64,000 nucleotides of DNA, from the NCBI GenBank assembly GCA_016933695.1, contig JAFGAL010000002.1, forward strand, positions 124,001 to 188,000, in the 5' to 3' direction. Below, one piece after another: positions 50,225 through 59,445 of this stretch (positions are counted from its first letter, which is position 1; every line of letters starts with the position of its first letter). Made by a program: the position numbers and the translations under genes. Source of the DNA: Candidatus Zixiibacteriota bacterium. GTDB lineage: Bacteria > Zixibacteria > MSB-5A5 > GN15 > PGXB01. A model generated the notes under the pieces. The model was given only the letters and a program-made list of their open reading frames with translations, did no database searches and was not told the DNA's origin.

Positions 50225-50953
50225 TTACGGAACCAGTCCTTCATGCAGATAGGCAATGCCGTAAGTCAGCGGAAAGGCGCGGATTTCCCGCAGTCCCGCC
50301 CCTTCGAACAGGTTGGAGAGTTCCTCCGGTTTGAGAAATCCGGCAATGGAATCCGGAAGATATTGATATGCCTCACGATTGCCTGAAATCAATCCCCCCA
50401 GCCGGGGAATGATCGTATTCAAATACCAGACAAAAAAACGGCGCATGCGCATGCCGCGCGGAAGTGTCATTTCCAGCACCAGCACCTTCCCCCCGCTTTT
50501 TACCACCCGTCGCATCTCGGCCAGCGCCCGCGCCCGATCCGGCATATTGCGGAAGCCGAACGCAACCATTGCGGCATCGAAGCGGTGATTGGCAAACGGC
50601 AGGTGCATGGCGTCGCCGGCAGTATGATGCACCCGCGACACGAGTCCCGCGCGATCGGTTTTGATCCGGGCCAGATCCAGCATCGACCGGACAAAATCCA
50701 GCCCGATCACTTTTGTCTCCGGTCGACGTTTTGCGACGGCCAACGACAAATCCCCCGTTCCACAGGCGATATCGAGAACCAGACGGGTATCGGCTGGAAG
50801 TCGTTTCACGGTGCGATTGCGCCAGCGAATATCCTGACCGCCTGATAGAAGATGATTGAGAAGATCATAATGAGGGGCGATTGTGCCGAATATCCGCTTT
50901 ACGGCGGCAATGCGTTTGTCGGCCGACCAGTTTTCGGGGGAATGTTGATTCAT
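50225..50953 (-). CDS. ubiE: demethylmenaquinone methyltransferase (UbiE/MenG)
   Basis: 242 residues. Signature VKRIFGTIAPHYDLLNHLLS, WRNRTVKRLPADTRLVLDIA with CGTGDLSLAVAKR (SAM motif I), and AFGFRNMPDRARALAEMRRV, all diagnostic of UbiE/MenG; the ending SIAGFLKPEELSNLFEGAGL then YGIAYLHEGL fits. It methylates the ring of demethylmenaquinone (or the ubiquinone precursor); with an FCB-type host menaquinone is more likely. The start is ATG 50953 with a GGGGGAG very near, or ATG 50965. Monocistronic as far as can be seen. Confidence 0.94.
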   Translation of the reverse strand: MNQHSPENWSADKRIAAVKRIFGTIAPHYDLLNHLLSGGQDIRWRNRTVKRLPADTRLVLDIACGTGDLSLAVAKRRPETKVIGLDFVRSMLDLARIKTDRAGLVSRVHHTAGDAMHLPFANHRFDAAMVAFGFRNMPDRARALAEMRRVVKSGGKVLVLEMTLPRGMRMRRFFVWYLNTIIPRLGGLISGNREAYQYLPDSIAGFLKPEELSNLFEGAGLREIRAFPLTYGIAYLHEGLVP

Positions 50954-51110
50954 CCTCTCCCCCATTCATAATAAAACGGCGCAACAGCATCAAACACCCC
51001 GAAACGCGTTGCCGTCAGTGCGGCCGTGCGGTGTATGCCCCACAGCATAATCATCGGATCATTCTACACGACACCGGCATAAATGTCAATGGGAATATCC
51101 GAGTCGTTTC

Positions 51111-52160
51111 TCAGAAGGAAAAAAGCGACGGTTCCCGATGATACTGGCGCAGAGCCTCGGCCGTAGCGGGCGATACGGACGCGATCATCGCGGCGATGGC
51201 AGTGCGATCGTCATCCGACAGTTCCGCCTGTGACACGACCTGTACGTTGAGGACCGTTGTATCGAAACGATTCCGATTGTGATCGTCAAAGAGGAAAGCG
51301 CACATGGCGACATTAGGATCGAGGATGGTCACCGGGCGATCGTACAGCTGTTCAAACGCCTCCTTGAACACATTCGCGGCATAGCCGTAATGGGTGCAAC
51401 ACAACCCCACCATCGGATGCGCATCATCGGCGATATCCCGCTTCTCTGACGCCTCATAGGCATACATGTCAATCATGGCGCGGGTGATATCGCCGGACGG
51501 ATCGGCCTGGATTTCGCTTTCCAGCATGTCGCAGGTTTGCGTGACAATGCGTTCCGGCGCGATACCAAGCGAACACAGGACGTGTTTATGCGTGTTTTGC
51601 CCGATGGTCGTGCCGGTTCCGAGAATAAACACGACACTGGTGCTGTCCGTCTGCAGACGTTCATACATCAAATCCACGCCGAAATCGACAATCCCGACCA
51701 CCGGGATATCGGTGGCACTCGCGAAAGCGGTCTGCGGAGAGATCACTGACAGGGTGTTGCAGGCGATCAGAATGATATCGGGATGATATTTCGCATTCAT
51801 CCCGGTCAGGGCGGCATTGAACACTCGCACCTTTTCCGCCGTGCTTTCCATGCTATTGTACGTATGATCGTTATCCGGCAGGGCATTGCAGAACACCAGC
51901 TGGACACTATCAAACAGGTTCCATTCGCGCAGATTTTTTTCGATACCGGCCATGACCGACAATCCGCCCAAACCGGAATCGGTCACCAGAATCGTGACAT
52001 TGTTTTGTTCACAGAAACGCGCCAGTTTTTGCTCCAGTCCGGCATCGGATCGGTCGACGGATTTCCCGCAGGACAGAATCAACAGACCACATGCCAGAAT
52101 TGTCACCGTCGTCGTAATGTAATGCCGGCGATGTTGTTTGATCATAGTACAGAGCTTCAT
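51111..52160 (-). CDS. lipoprotein with Asp/Glu racemase (MurI-like) domain
   Basis: 349 residues. The start at 52160 (AGGGA 7 bases ahead) gives a lipoprotein leader ending CGLLILSC (Cys31). The mature part has MurI motifs: ILVTDSGLGGLSVMAGIEKN, LIACNTLSVIS with the first catalytic Cys, and MVGLCCTHYGYA with the second. Both cysteines are kept, so an active racemase or a related ligand-binding protein is plausible. Normal MurI is cytosolic and about 265 residues; an exported, lipid-anchored form is unusual. A role in D-glutamate or cell-wall salvage in the periplasm is inference. Confidence 0.85.
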   Translation of the reverse strand: MKLCTMIKQHRRHYITTTVTILACGLLILSCGKSVDRSDAGLEQKLARFCEQNNVTILVTDSGLGGLSVMAGIEKNLREWNLFDSVQLVFCNALPDNDHTYNSMESTAEKVRVFNAALTGMNAKYHPDIILIACNTLSVISPQTAFASATDIPVVGIVDFGVDLMYERLQTDSTSVVFILGTGTTIGQNTHKHVLCSLGIAPERIVTQTCDMLESEIQADPSGDITRAMIDMYAYEASEKRDIADDAHPMVGLCCTHYGYAANVFKEAFEQLYDRPVTILDPNVAMCAFLFDDHNRNRFDTTVLNVQVVSQAELSDDDRTAIAAMIASVSPATAEALRQYHREPSLFSF

Positions 52161-52198
52161 GACCACTTCCCTGTTTTCTTTTTGTCAATACCAAAACA

Positions 52199-52231
52199 CA
52201 ACAGGGGACGGGGATCGCCCATCCCCCGTTG
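52199..52231 (-). terminator. imperfect GC-rich hairpin after the G8-dockerin gene
   Basis: CAAC-A-GGGG (52199-52207) pairs with CCCC-GTTG (52224-52231) and an inner GGG/CCC, 19 bases past the stop of the gene at 52250. On the minus strand TGTTTTGG follows, a weak T-run. Confidence 0.35.
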
Positions 52232-52249
52232 CCACGCGAAATACGGTGG

Positions 52250-54757
52250 TTATTGCGGACACTTCAAACCGGGTCCGCCCTGATAAATCGTATCGATCAA
52301 CGCCAACACATCGAGCAGGTTCAACGCTCCCGTGCAGTCGCAATCGCCGGAAACCTCACCGCCGATCGGTTCCGGACCGTCCTGATAAATGTAATCCACC
52401 AAATACAGGATATCCAGCAGGTTGACGGCATAGTCGTCGTTCACATCGCCCAGCCGGTGACCGATATACGCCAACTCACCCTCGACCAGAAACGGTTCGG
52501 CATTGGTAAACGACCCGGAAACCGAATACACCTGGATGGTGGTGTCGAACAACCAACCGTATCCGGCGGCAAAATCCGTCAGCGGCACGCTGACTTTCAT
52601 CACGTCGCCGGCAAATCCCGGATAACTGCCGAGGATTTCCATCGCCAGCGGATCCAGAACGCCGTTGACCTTCACCGTCGACTGATCGATATCATTGACC
52701 GTGTATCCCGGGGCGAAATCGCCGCCGACGTACACCTCGGCCGGATCGGCCTCATACGCATTGGCCATGATCGCCAGAATCGGATGCGGTGAGACGGCAA
52801 TCATCAGCGGAATCTCGCCGTTGGAACCGAGGGTCCAGCGCGAGAAAGCATCAATGCCGCTGATCGTCACGGTATTGGCATCGGTATCGATCACCCCGGC
52901 CTGAGCCGTCCAGGTCGCACCGCCGTCATCGGACGAATACGCCTGCAGGCTTCCTTCGGGGATATCGTTCAATTCATCATCGGCGTACGTGAACACCATG
53001 ACCGCATCCAGACCGGTGTTGACCGTCGGGATGATATCGAAATAGCGGGCAATTCCCTCGACACCGTCGATCATCTGCGGCGCGCCGGTGACACGAATGA
53101 CTGACATTATTCCCGGAGCCGCGCCGTCAGCGGTTATTTCAAGGCCCATATTGCCGAAACTTTCGGCAGTCGACACGACCACATCACGATCGGCCGCGAC
53201 CGTTCCCTGCACGATATATCCGGCGGTTTCATCGAGTACACCCGATGCCCCCAGCGTCAGCGTGTACGCATCTGTCGACAGAACTCCATCTTCCAGCAAC
53301 AAGGTCCCGTTCACCGTGGCATCCGCACCAAGGATAACGCCTTCATCGCCGGCAATCGTGAAATCGTTCAGGACCGACGGATCAGTCGGCAATTCCGGTC
53401 CGGTGGTGACCATCTCGACCGAGCTGGTGTAGCGCAGATTGACCGTCCCGAGAAAATCCGGCGCGTCGGAAATTTGACCGGTCGCGCGCGATATCAATGC
53501 ACCGTCGGCAATCGCCAGCGTAACATCGGCATCGCTGATATCCACCAGGCCGCTGGTCAGACGGACCGTCTGCCCCACTGTCAGCGTCTGCGGCAGACCG
53601 GCTTCGAGCACGAAGTTGGCGCTGTTGTTGATCGTCAGGCTGTCGGTAACGGCGCGGTTGTCGGTCAGGGTCCAGATCTTGCTGGTGCCGTTGCTTTCAT
53701 AGCTGAATTCGACCTGGTAATAATCCATGTCGTTGACGATCTGATCGGCCGTTGATGACGACGAATTCCGCTGGTAGCGAACCTTGCCGTCGTTCAGAAA
53801 TGTCGGGGGAAACACCGTCGTCGAGCTGGTGGTTTTATACGTTCCACCACGCTTGAGATCGACAATCGAGGTATCAAACCAAACATCGGTCGTCGTGGTA
53901 TTAAGCAGTTCCCCACCGTCGTTGATCGTAATGGTACCGGGATTGAATTCCGGTCCGTAGGAAGAACTGCCAAGTTCGGTACCGATTTCCACCTGGCCGC
54001 CGTCCATAATGTCGATGCCGCCAATGCTAATGTCATATGAGCTGGCATCGGTGAACGAGGCTTCACCGGACACCGTCATCTTGCCGATCGGCAACGAACC
54101 AGTGCCACTCCGGATGAAATGCGTGCCACTCCCGGAAACCAGGATAAATGCACCATCGGCATGAACGGTTATTTCCAGGTTTTGATTGTTGGTGAAATTA
54201 CCGCTACTGGCCCAGCGCGCCTCCAGATCATCGTCCGGGGACAATTCAAACGTTCCGCTGATAATCTGCATGCTGTTTTGCAAACCGAGTCGCATGCCGC
54301 TGGCGTCGGTGACGACCTTGCCGGCGGCCTTGTCGATAATGACATCGCGTAGTGACGTGGAGCCGCCGCCCGTATTCCAGCCGCTGAGAGTCTGGACCGG
54401 TTCATCTCCCGTGAAACGGATAAAGGCACTATCCGACGACCACCCCGCGGAGAACACGATATGGTCTTTGCTGAACAGGGTGAAATCACCGTAGACGCTG
54501 AGGCGGCAATCATGATTCATATCGATCAGCGCATCCTCACCGCCGAACGTAACCGAATGACACTCCGCCAGAGTGTCGTCAACCGAAACCGTGTGGCCGG
54601 CCGCGATCAGCACGTCATCACTCGACGTCGGAACCACACCACCCATCCACGTTACCGGATCTTGCCATTCGCCGGACTGCGCGGTTGTAATCTGGCCCTG
54701 GGCAACACCAAAGCCGAGCGCAATCAACAGCAACATAGCCGTTCCCATTTTTTTCAT
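52250..54757 (-). CDS. secreted G8-domain repeat protein with dockerin-like C-terminus
   Basis: 835 residues. Signal peptide (TAMLLLIALGFGVAQGQ). Residues 22-60 open with the G8 motif (AQSGEWQDPVTWMGGVVPTS, DDVLIAAGHTVSVDDTLAEC), then a long beta-strand-rich region with repeats such as LNDFTIAGDEGVILGADATV and VNGTLLLEDGVLSTDAYTLT. Next a cohesin-like/PKD-like stretch about 660-770, and two dockerin-type calcium repeats at the end (GDVNDDYAVNLLDILYLVDY; GDCDCTGALNLLDVLALIDT). AGGAGG precedes the ATG. It lacks the N-terminal His-motif domain of its neighbours. Probably a surface or secreted polysaccharide-binding or degrading protein; no catalytic site is recognised. Confidence 0.8.
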   Translation of the reverse strand: MKKMGTAMLLLIALGFGVAQGQITTAQSGEWQDPVTWMGGVVPTSSDDVLIAAGHTVSVDDTLAECHSVTFGGEDALIDMNHDCRLSVYGDFTLFSKDHIVFSAGWSSDSAFIRFTGDEPVQTLSGWNTGGGSTSLRDVIIDKAAGKVVTDASGMRLGLQNSMQIISGTFELSPDDDLEARWASSGNFTNNQNLEITVHADGAFILVSGSGTHFIRSGTGSLPIGKMTVSGEASFTDASSYDISIGGIDIMDGGQVEIGTELGSSSYGPEFNPGTITINDGGELLNTTTTDVWFDTSIVDLKRGGTYKTTSSTTVFPPTFLNDGKVRYQRNSSSSTADQIVNDMDYYQVEFSYESNGTSKIWTLTDNRAVTDSLTINNSANFVLEAGLPQTLTVGQTVRLTSGLVDISDADVTLAIADGALISRATGQISDAPDFLGTVNLRYTSSVEMVTTGPELPTDPSVLNDFTIAGDEGVILGADATVNGTLLLEDGVLSTDAYTLTLGASGVLDETAGYIVQGTVAADRDVVVSTAESFGNMGLEITADGAAPGIMSVIRVTGAPQMIDGVEGIARYFDIIPTVNTGLDAVMVFTYADDELNDIPEGSLQAYSSDDGGATWTAQAGVIDTDANTVTISGIDAFSRWTLGSNGEIPLMIAVSPHPILAIMANAYEADPAEVYVGGDFAPGYTVNDIDQSTVKVNGVLDPLAMEILGSYPGFAGDVMKVSVPLTDFAAGYGWLFDTTIQVYSVSGSFTNAEPFLVEGELAYIGHRLGDVNDDYAVNLLDILYLVDYIYQDGPEPIGGEVSGDCDCTGALNLLDVLALIDTIYQGGPGLKCPQ

Positions 54758-54820
54758 ACTACACCTCCTATGATAAAAAAGCCGTTTATGTCATATGCAA
54801 TGCGAACCGCCGAAACATCG

Positions 54821-56137
54821 CTATTTCAGCAGTACCATTTTCCCGGTATGTAATTCCGTGCCCGCCGCGACCGTGTAGAAATACACGCCACTGCCCAGAT
54901 CGGACCCGTTGAATGCCACCTGATGTCGTCCCGGCGCCTGTCGCTCGTGCACCAGCGTTTGTACTTTCTGCCCCCGAGTATTGATAATAGTAATCCGCAC
55001 GTCGCATCGCTCGGCCAGAGAATAGCTGATAACGGTCGAGGGATTGAACGGATTGGGATAATTCTGATATACCTGCGAAGACCGCGGCAAAACCGGCGGA
55101 TCATCGTCATCGACCGCAAGCGGATTATCCTCAGGAAAGGTCAGCACCACGGCGTTGACCAGCTTGTTCCAGTTGGCTTCGGAATTACGCAGACCGCTGT
55201 ATGCCTGTTCAAGATGGTAAAATTGCCCGCTGGCGGCACTGGCGTAAGTCCCGCACGGATCGGGACTGCCGTTAAGCAGACGCCCCTGCGTATTGGTACG
55301 GGCGATCAGCCGGATCCAGTCGGTGTCGATATGCGCAATCTTGAACGTCAACTCCTCATCCTGCAACAGCAGGTTGTCTCGCAAAGCCGGCATGTAGTCG
55401 ACACCGTCCGGGGTGTACCTGGTTCCGTTGCTCATGATAATATCGGGATCATCGTCTCCCTTGGTAAACCCATGCGGTTGCACGACGATCATATCGGGAA
55501 TAACCGCCAGCATCTCCTCCGTGGTAATCTGGAAAGTGCTGTTCACCACGTGCGGCTGGTCGGAATACCGATATGCCTGCGCTTCGTCGGTGCATACCGT
55601 GGTGGTCCCGTCGCAGGGCGTGGCGGTTTCACCGTTACAGCGGTGAATCCCGTTGACAAAAAAGGCCCTGGCGCCGGCCGTCTTGAACACCCGCCACCCC
55701 TGGTATCCCGTATTGCGATCATATCTGGCATGCGGCGACTGAATGACCAGTTGCCGGCGTCGGGCGTCCGGATTGAACACAAATGTTCCCCAGTAGCGCG
55801 AACTTGATTCCGGCGTCCGCTCCAGAATATAGTACACCTGTTCCGGTACCGAGGCATTGTCAGTGAATTGCACCAGGCGGTAATTGATAGTCAAGGCGGA
55901 GTCATGGGCTTCGGCATAGTTTTCGGTCATTATATCCGCGATCATTTGATGCCAGAGCGCGCGCGACGAGATTCCGGGCTGGAGATACATCCCGCTGGGA
56001 GTCGCACCGGGGATGGCAGTCATGATACTGTCCATATGGACCGTGATGTCGCCGCTGAGGATGACCTGCGCGACAGGCGATCCACTCACCAGGAACAGAA
56101 ATATGAACAACGCTGTGCTGTACAGTACTTTTTTCAT
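54821..56137 (-). CDS. secreted His-motif domain protein with T9SS-type sorting tail
   Basis: 438 residues. Signal peptide, then a 320-residue domain shared with the gene at 56158: YWGTFVFNP, PHARYDRNTGYQGWRVF, NGIHRCNGETATPCDGTT and VVQPHGFTKG. The conserved His and acidic residues suggest a zinc hydrolase of the N-formylglutamate amidohydrolase/carboxypeptidase kind, a guess only. The last 85 residues (QVYQNYPNPFNPSTVISYSL ... GVYFYTVAAG) are a Por/T9SS type A sorting domain. The start is ATG 56137 by signal peptide, or ATG 56158 overlapping the upstream stop (TAATG), which would couple the two genes. Confidence 0.78.
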   Translation of the reverse strand: MKKVLYSTALFIFLFLVSGSPVAQVILSGDITVHMDSIMTAIPGATPSGMYLQPGISSRALWHQMIADIMTENYAEAHDSALTINYRLVQFTDNASVPEQVYYILERTPESSSRYWGTFVFNPDARRRQLVIQSPHARYDRNTGYQGWRVFKTAGARAFFVNGIHRCNGETATPCDGTTTVCTDEAQAYRYSDQPHVVNSTFQITTEEMLAVIPDMIVVQPHGFTKGDDDPDIIMSNGTRYTPDGVDYMPALRDNLLLQDEELTFKIAHIDTDWIRLIARTNTQGRLLNGSPDPCGTYASAASGQFYHLEQAYSGLRNSEANWNKLVNAVVLTFPEDNPLAVDDDDPPVLPRSSQVYQNYPNPFNPSTVISYSLAERCDVRITIINTRGQKVQTLVHERQAPGRHQVAFNGSDLGSGVYFYTVAAGTELHTGKMVLLK

Positions 56138-56157
56138 GCCGTCACCATCGGTTTTCA

Positions 56158-59100
56158 TTACGGACAATCCGGAGCCGGTCCCGTCGGAGAGCCGTAGATA
56201 TAACTGATCAGATACAAAATATCCAGCAGGTTGACGGCGCCGTCTCCGCCGTTAACATCGCCGGAGGCGATCGGATCAGGTGCCGGTCCCTGAGGATTGC
56301 CATAGATGTAACTGATTAAAAACAAAATGTCCAGCAGGTTGATCGCGGCATCGTCGTTGACATCACCGCAGATGAATCCTGTCGCCGGTGCCAGAGTCCA
56401 GCGGGAGAAGGAGTCAATACCAGATATCGTGCAGGTATTGGCATCGACGTCCATCACACCGGCGCATTGTGTCCAGGAAACGCCGCCATTGTCGGATCGG
56501 AACGGAACCAGCAGAGTCTCAGTGATTCCCGCCGTCTCGTCATCGACATAATGCAAAACCATGGTTGCCTGCAGTCCGGAATTTACGGTCGGGGTAACGT
56601 CAACATAGCGGCTGATACTCGTCTCACCGTTCACTGTCAAAGCGGTTCCGGTTGTACGGATTACGGTCGTCGCACCGGGCGCCGCACCATCGGCAATGAT
56701 GTTGACACCCAGATCGCCGAATGTTTCCTGCGTTGACAGTGCCACGTTTCGGGTTGCGGAGATTTTGCCCTGCACCGTTATTCCCGTGCTTTCATCGATC
56801 GTTGCCCCGTTCGCCAGGGTAATGGTATGTGCTCCGGTCGTCAGTACGCCGTTTTCCATACTCAGTGTTCCGTTGACCGTTACATCCGCGCCGAGCGTGA
56901 CCGTTTCAGTTCCGATTTTAATCAAATGGCGCAGGACCGATGGATCGGAGGGCAGTTCCGGACCGGTGCCAATCGCATCCGAGTAACTGGTATAACGGAC
57001 ATCGACCATACCCTGAAATGTCGGCGTATTGGTAATAGTACCGGTGGCGCGGGAAATCATGGCACCATCGGCCAGAGTCAGCGCCACATCGGCATCGCTG
57101 TTATTGAGAATCCCACTGGTCAGCCGCAGGGTTCCGCCGACGGTCAGGATGAACTCATCTTCCGCTTCGATCAGCACTTCGGCATCGTTGTTGACGATAA
57201 AACTATCGGTCACGACGCGATCATCCGCCAGCGTCCAGATTTTGCGCGTCTCATTGCCGTTGAAACTGAATTCAATGTGTTTGTAACCGGTATCCACCAC
57301 GACCTGATCTGTGGTGACCGTGCTGGGATCGCGCTGATAACGGACTTTGCCGTCATTGATCAACGTGGGTGGAAATACGGTTGTACTGCTTGAGGTTTTA
57401 TACGTTCCGCCATCCATCAAATTGACAATGCTGGTATCGAACCAGACGTCGGATGTCGTAATGTTGTAGACATTGCCGCCGGAGTCGACCGTAATCGTCC
57501 CGGGATTGAATTCCGGGCCATAGGTGGTACTGCCCAGGCCGGTTCCGATCAGCAGGGTCCCCCCCGCCTTCACATCGATCCCGCCGATGCTGATATCATA
57601 GGAACTGGCATCATTCAATTCCACCTCACCGTAGATGGTCATGAGACCGATCGGCACCGATCCGGTTCCGCTTCGGATGAAGTGCGTGCCGTCGCCGTCC
57701 GGCATCAGCAGTTTGCCGTCGGGATGGACGGTCACCAGCAGGCTTTGACTGTTGGTCAGATTGCCGCTACTGGCCCAGCGCGCCTCCAGATCATCATCCG
57801 GCGTGAAGATCAGTTTGCCGCTGACAATATCCAGGCTGTTTTGCACCGCCAGGCGCATGCCGCCGCCCCCGGTCATGACCACCGAGGCGGAATCCTTGTC
57901 GATAATGAGATCGCGAAACGACGTTGATGCGCCTTCAGTATTCCAGCCACGGAGGTACACCGTATCGGCACTTCCGGCCAGGCAGACATAGGCGCTGTCG
58001 GCCGACCAACCGGCGGAAAACACATTGTGATTCACGCCAGCCAGAGTGATATTGCCGTACACGGCAAGCTTGCTGTACGCATTCATGTCGATCAGTGCCT
58101 CTTCATTGCCGAAATTGAGGGAATGACACACCGCGGTCGTGTCATCGACCGAAATCGTATGCCCGGCCGAAATCAGCACATCGTCATCGACGGTCGGCTG
58201 AACGCCTCCCTGCCAGGTCGACGGATCGGTCCACGAGCCCGACTGTGCCGATATGATCTGACTCTGGGCGGGAAATGTCAGCGCCACCGCATTGGCCAAT
58301 TTGTACCAGTTGGACTGGGTATTGCGCAGTTTGGCATACGCCTGTTCCAGGTGCAGGAATCGCCCGGTGGCGGAATATGCCGGATTTTCACAGGGATCGG
58401 AACTGCCGTTGAGTAACCGTCCCTGCACATTGTTTTGCGCCGTCAGTTTATCCCAGTCGAGATCGACATGCACGATCTTGAAGGTCAGCGAATTGTCCTG
58501 CAACAGCAGGTTATCCCGCAGGGTCAATAAATAGTCGGTCGACGGGGTATCGCGCGTCCCGTTACTCATGATCACATCGGGATCTTCGGTCCCCTTGGAA
58601 AAGCCGTGCGGCTGAATCACGATCACATTGGGATTTATCGCCAGCATTTCCTCGGTCGTGATCTGAAACGTACTCAGCACGACATGGGCCTGATCGGAAT
58701 ACCGGTACGGCTCAGAGGTCTCGGAACAAACCTGCGTCGTGCCGTCACACGGGGTATAGGTCTCGCCGTTGCACCGATGGGCACCGTTGATAAAACAGGC
58801 GCGCGCGCCGGTTTCACGAAACACGAGAAAGCCCTGTTTCCCGGTGTTGAGATCATACACCGAGTGGGGACATTGAATCACGATCTGACAACGGTCTGGA
58901 GCAGGATTGAACACGAATGTTCCCCAGTAGCGACTGGTCGATTCCGGAGTTCGCTCCAGAATGTAGTACACCTTGTTCGGCGTCACTGCCGTATTGGTGA
59001 ATTCCACCACGCGATAATCGAGATCCTCCGCAAGTGAATCGGCGACATCGTACTGACCCGTAAGGATGTTCTGGATGATTACGCGCCAGAGATCGCGCGA

Positions 59101-59259
59101 CGTCGAACCGGGTTGCAGATACAGCCCTGACGGTGTCGCGTCCGGAATCGCAATGATAATGCTGTCCATGTGGGCGGTGATGTCTCCCGATATCGGCACC
59201 TGAGCCAGGGCACTCAATGCGATAAGTCCCGCCGCCAGCAAGTATAGCGCAAGTCTCAT
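56158..59259 (-). CDS. large secreted protein: His-motif domain, G8 repeats, dockerin pair
   Basis: 1033 residues. Signal peptide (LYLLAAGLIALSALAQ). Residues 20-330 match the His-motif domain of the gene at 54821 (SRYWGTFVFNP, PHSVYDLNTGKQGF, NGAHRCNGETYTPCDG, QPHGFSKG). At about 335 a G8 domain begins (AQSGSWTDPSTWQGGVQPTV), followed by 550 residues of beta repeats (GPELPSDPSVLRHLIKIGTE, TVTLGADVTVNGTL). The end has two dockerin-like repeats, CGDVNDDAAINLLDILFLIS and SGDVNGGDGAVNLLDILYLI. It joins the modules that are separate in its two downstream neighbours. Start 59259 is chosen for the signal peptide; the frame extends to 59322. Confidence 0.82.
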   Translation of the reverse strand: MRLALYLLAAGLIALSALAQVPISGDITAHMDSIIIAIPDATPSGLYLQPGSTSRDLWRVIIQNILTGQYDVADSLAEDLDYRVVEFTNTAVTPNKVYYILERTPESTSRYWGTFVFNPAPDRCQIVIQCPHSVYDLNTGKQGFLVFRETGARACFINGAHRCNGETYTPCDGTTQVCSETSEPYRYSDQAHVVLSTFQITTEEMLAINPNVIVIQPHGFSKGTEDPDVIMSNGTRDTPSTDYLLTLRDNLLLQDNSLTFKIVHVDLDWDKLTAQNNVQGRLLNGSSDPCENPAYSATGRFLHLEQAYAKLRNTQSNWYKLANAVALTFPAQSQIISAQSGSWTDPSTWQGGVQPTVDDDVLISAGHTISVDDTTAVCHSLNFGNEEALIDMNAYSKLAVYGNITLAGVNHNVFSAGWSADSAYVCLAGSADTVYLRGWNTEGASTSFRDLIIDKDSASVVMTGGGGMRLAVQNSLDIVSGKLIFTPDDDLEARWASSGNLTNSQSLLVTVHPDGKLLMPDGDGTHFIRSGTGSVPIGLMTIYGEVELNDASSYDISIGGIDVKAGGTLLIGTGLGSTTYGPEFNPGTITVDSGGNVYNITTSDVWFDTSIVNLMDGGTYKTSSSTTVFPPTLINDGKVRYQRDPSTVTTDQVVVDTGYKHIEFSFNGNETRKIWTLADDRVVTDSFIVNNDAEVLIEAEDEFILTVGGTLRLTSGILNNSDADVALTLADGAMISRATGTITNTPTFQGMVDVRYTSYSDAIGTGPELPSDPSVLRHLIKIGTETVTLGADVTVNGTLSMENGVLTTGAHTITLANGATIDESTGITVQGKISATRNVALSTQETFGDLGVNIIADGAAPGATTVIRTTGTALTVNGETSISRYVDVTPTVNSGLQATMVLHYVDDETAGITETLLVPFRSDNGGVSWTQCAGVMDVDANTCTISGIDSFSRWTLAPATGFICGDVNDDAAINLLDILFLISYIYGNPQGPAPDPIASGDVNGGDGAVNLLDILYLISYIYGSPTGPAPDCP

Positions 59260-59394
59260 ATCAGCAACCCATTCCTCTTGATGGTTATCCTCTCTTAATC
59301 CGGAGATGATGCCCCTTCGCACATCATGACCCGTAAACGCCGCATGTCACGCGCCCGTTTCGGGCCGTGACATCATCTCCTGAATATATCGTCA

Positions 59395-59428
59395 GGCATG
59401 GAAGAACGGATTACCGTCCTTCCATGCC
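59395..59428 (-). terminator. hairpin after the partial G8-dockerin gene
   Basis: GGCATGGAAG-A-ACGG (59395-59409), loop ATTA, CCGT-C-CTTCCATGCC (59414-59428): 14 pairs with one mismatch, 17 bases past the stop of the gene at 59446. Only ATTTTC follows on the minus strand beyond two bases, so terminator activity is likely but not textbook. Confidence 0.5.
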
Positions 59429-59445
59429 GTATTTTCATATCCGCA

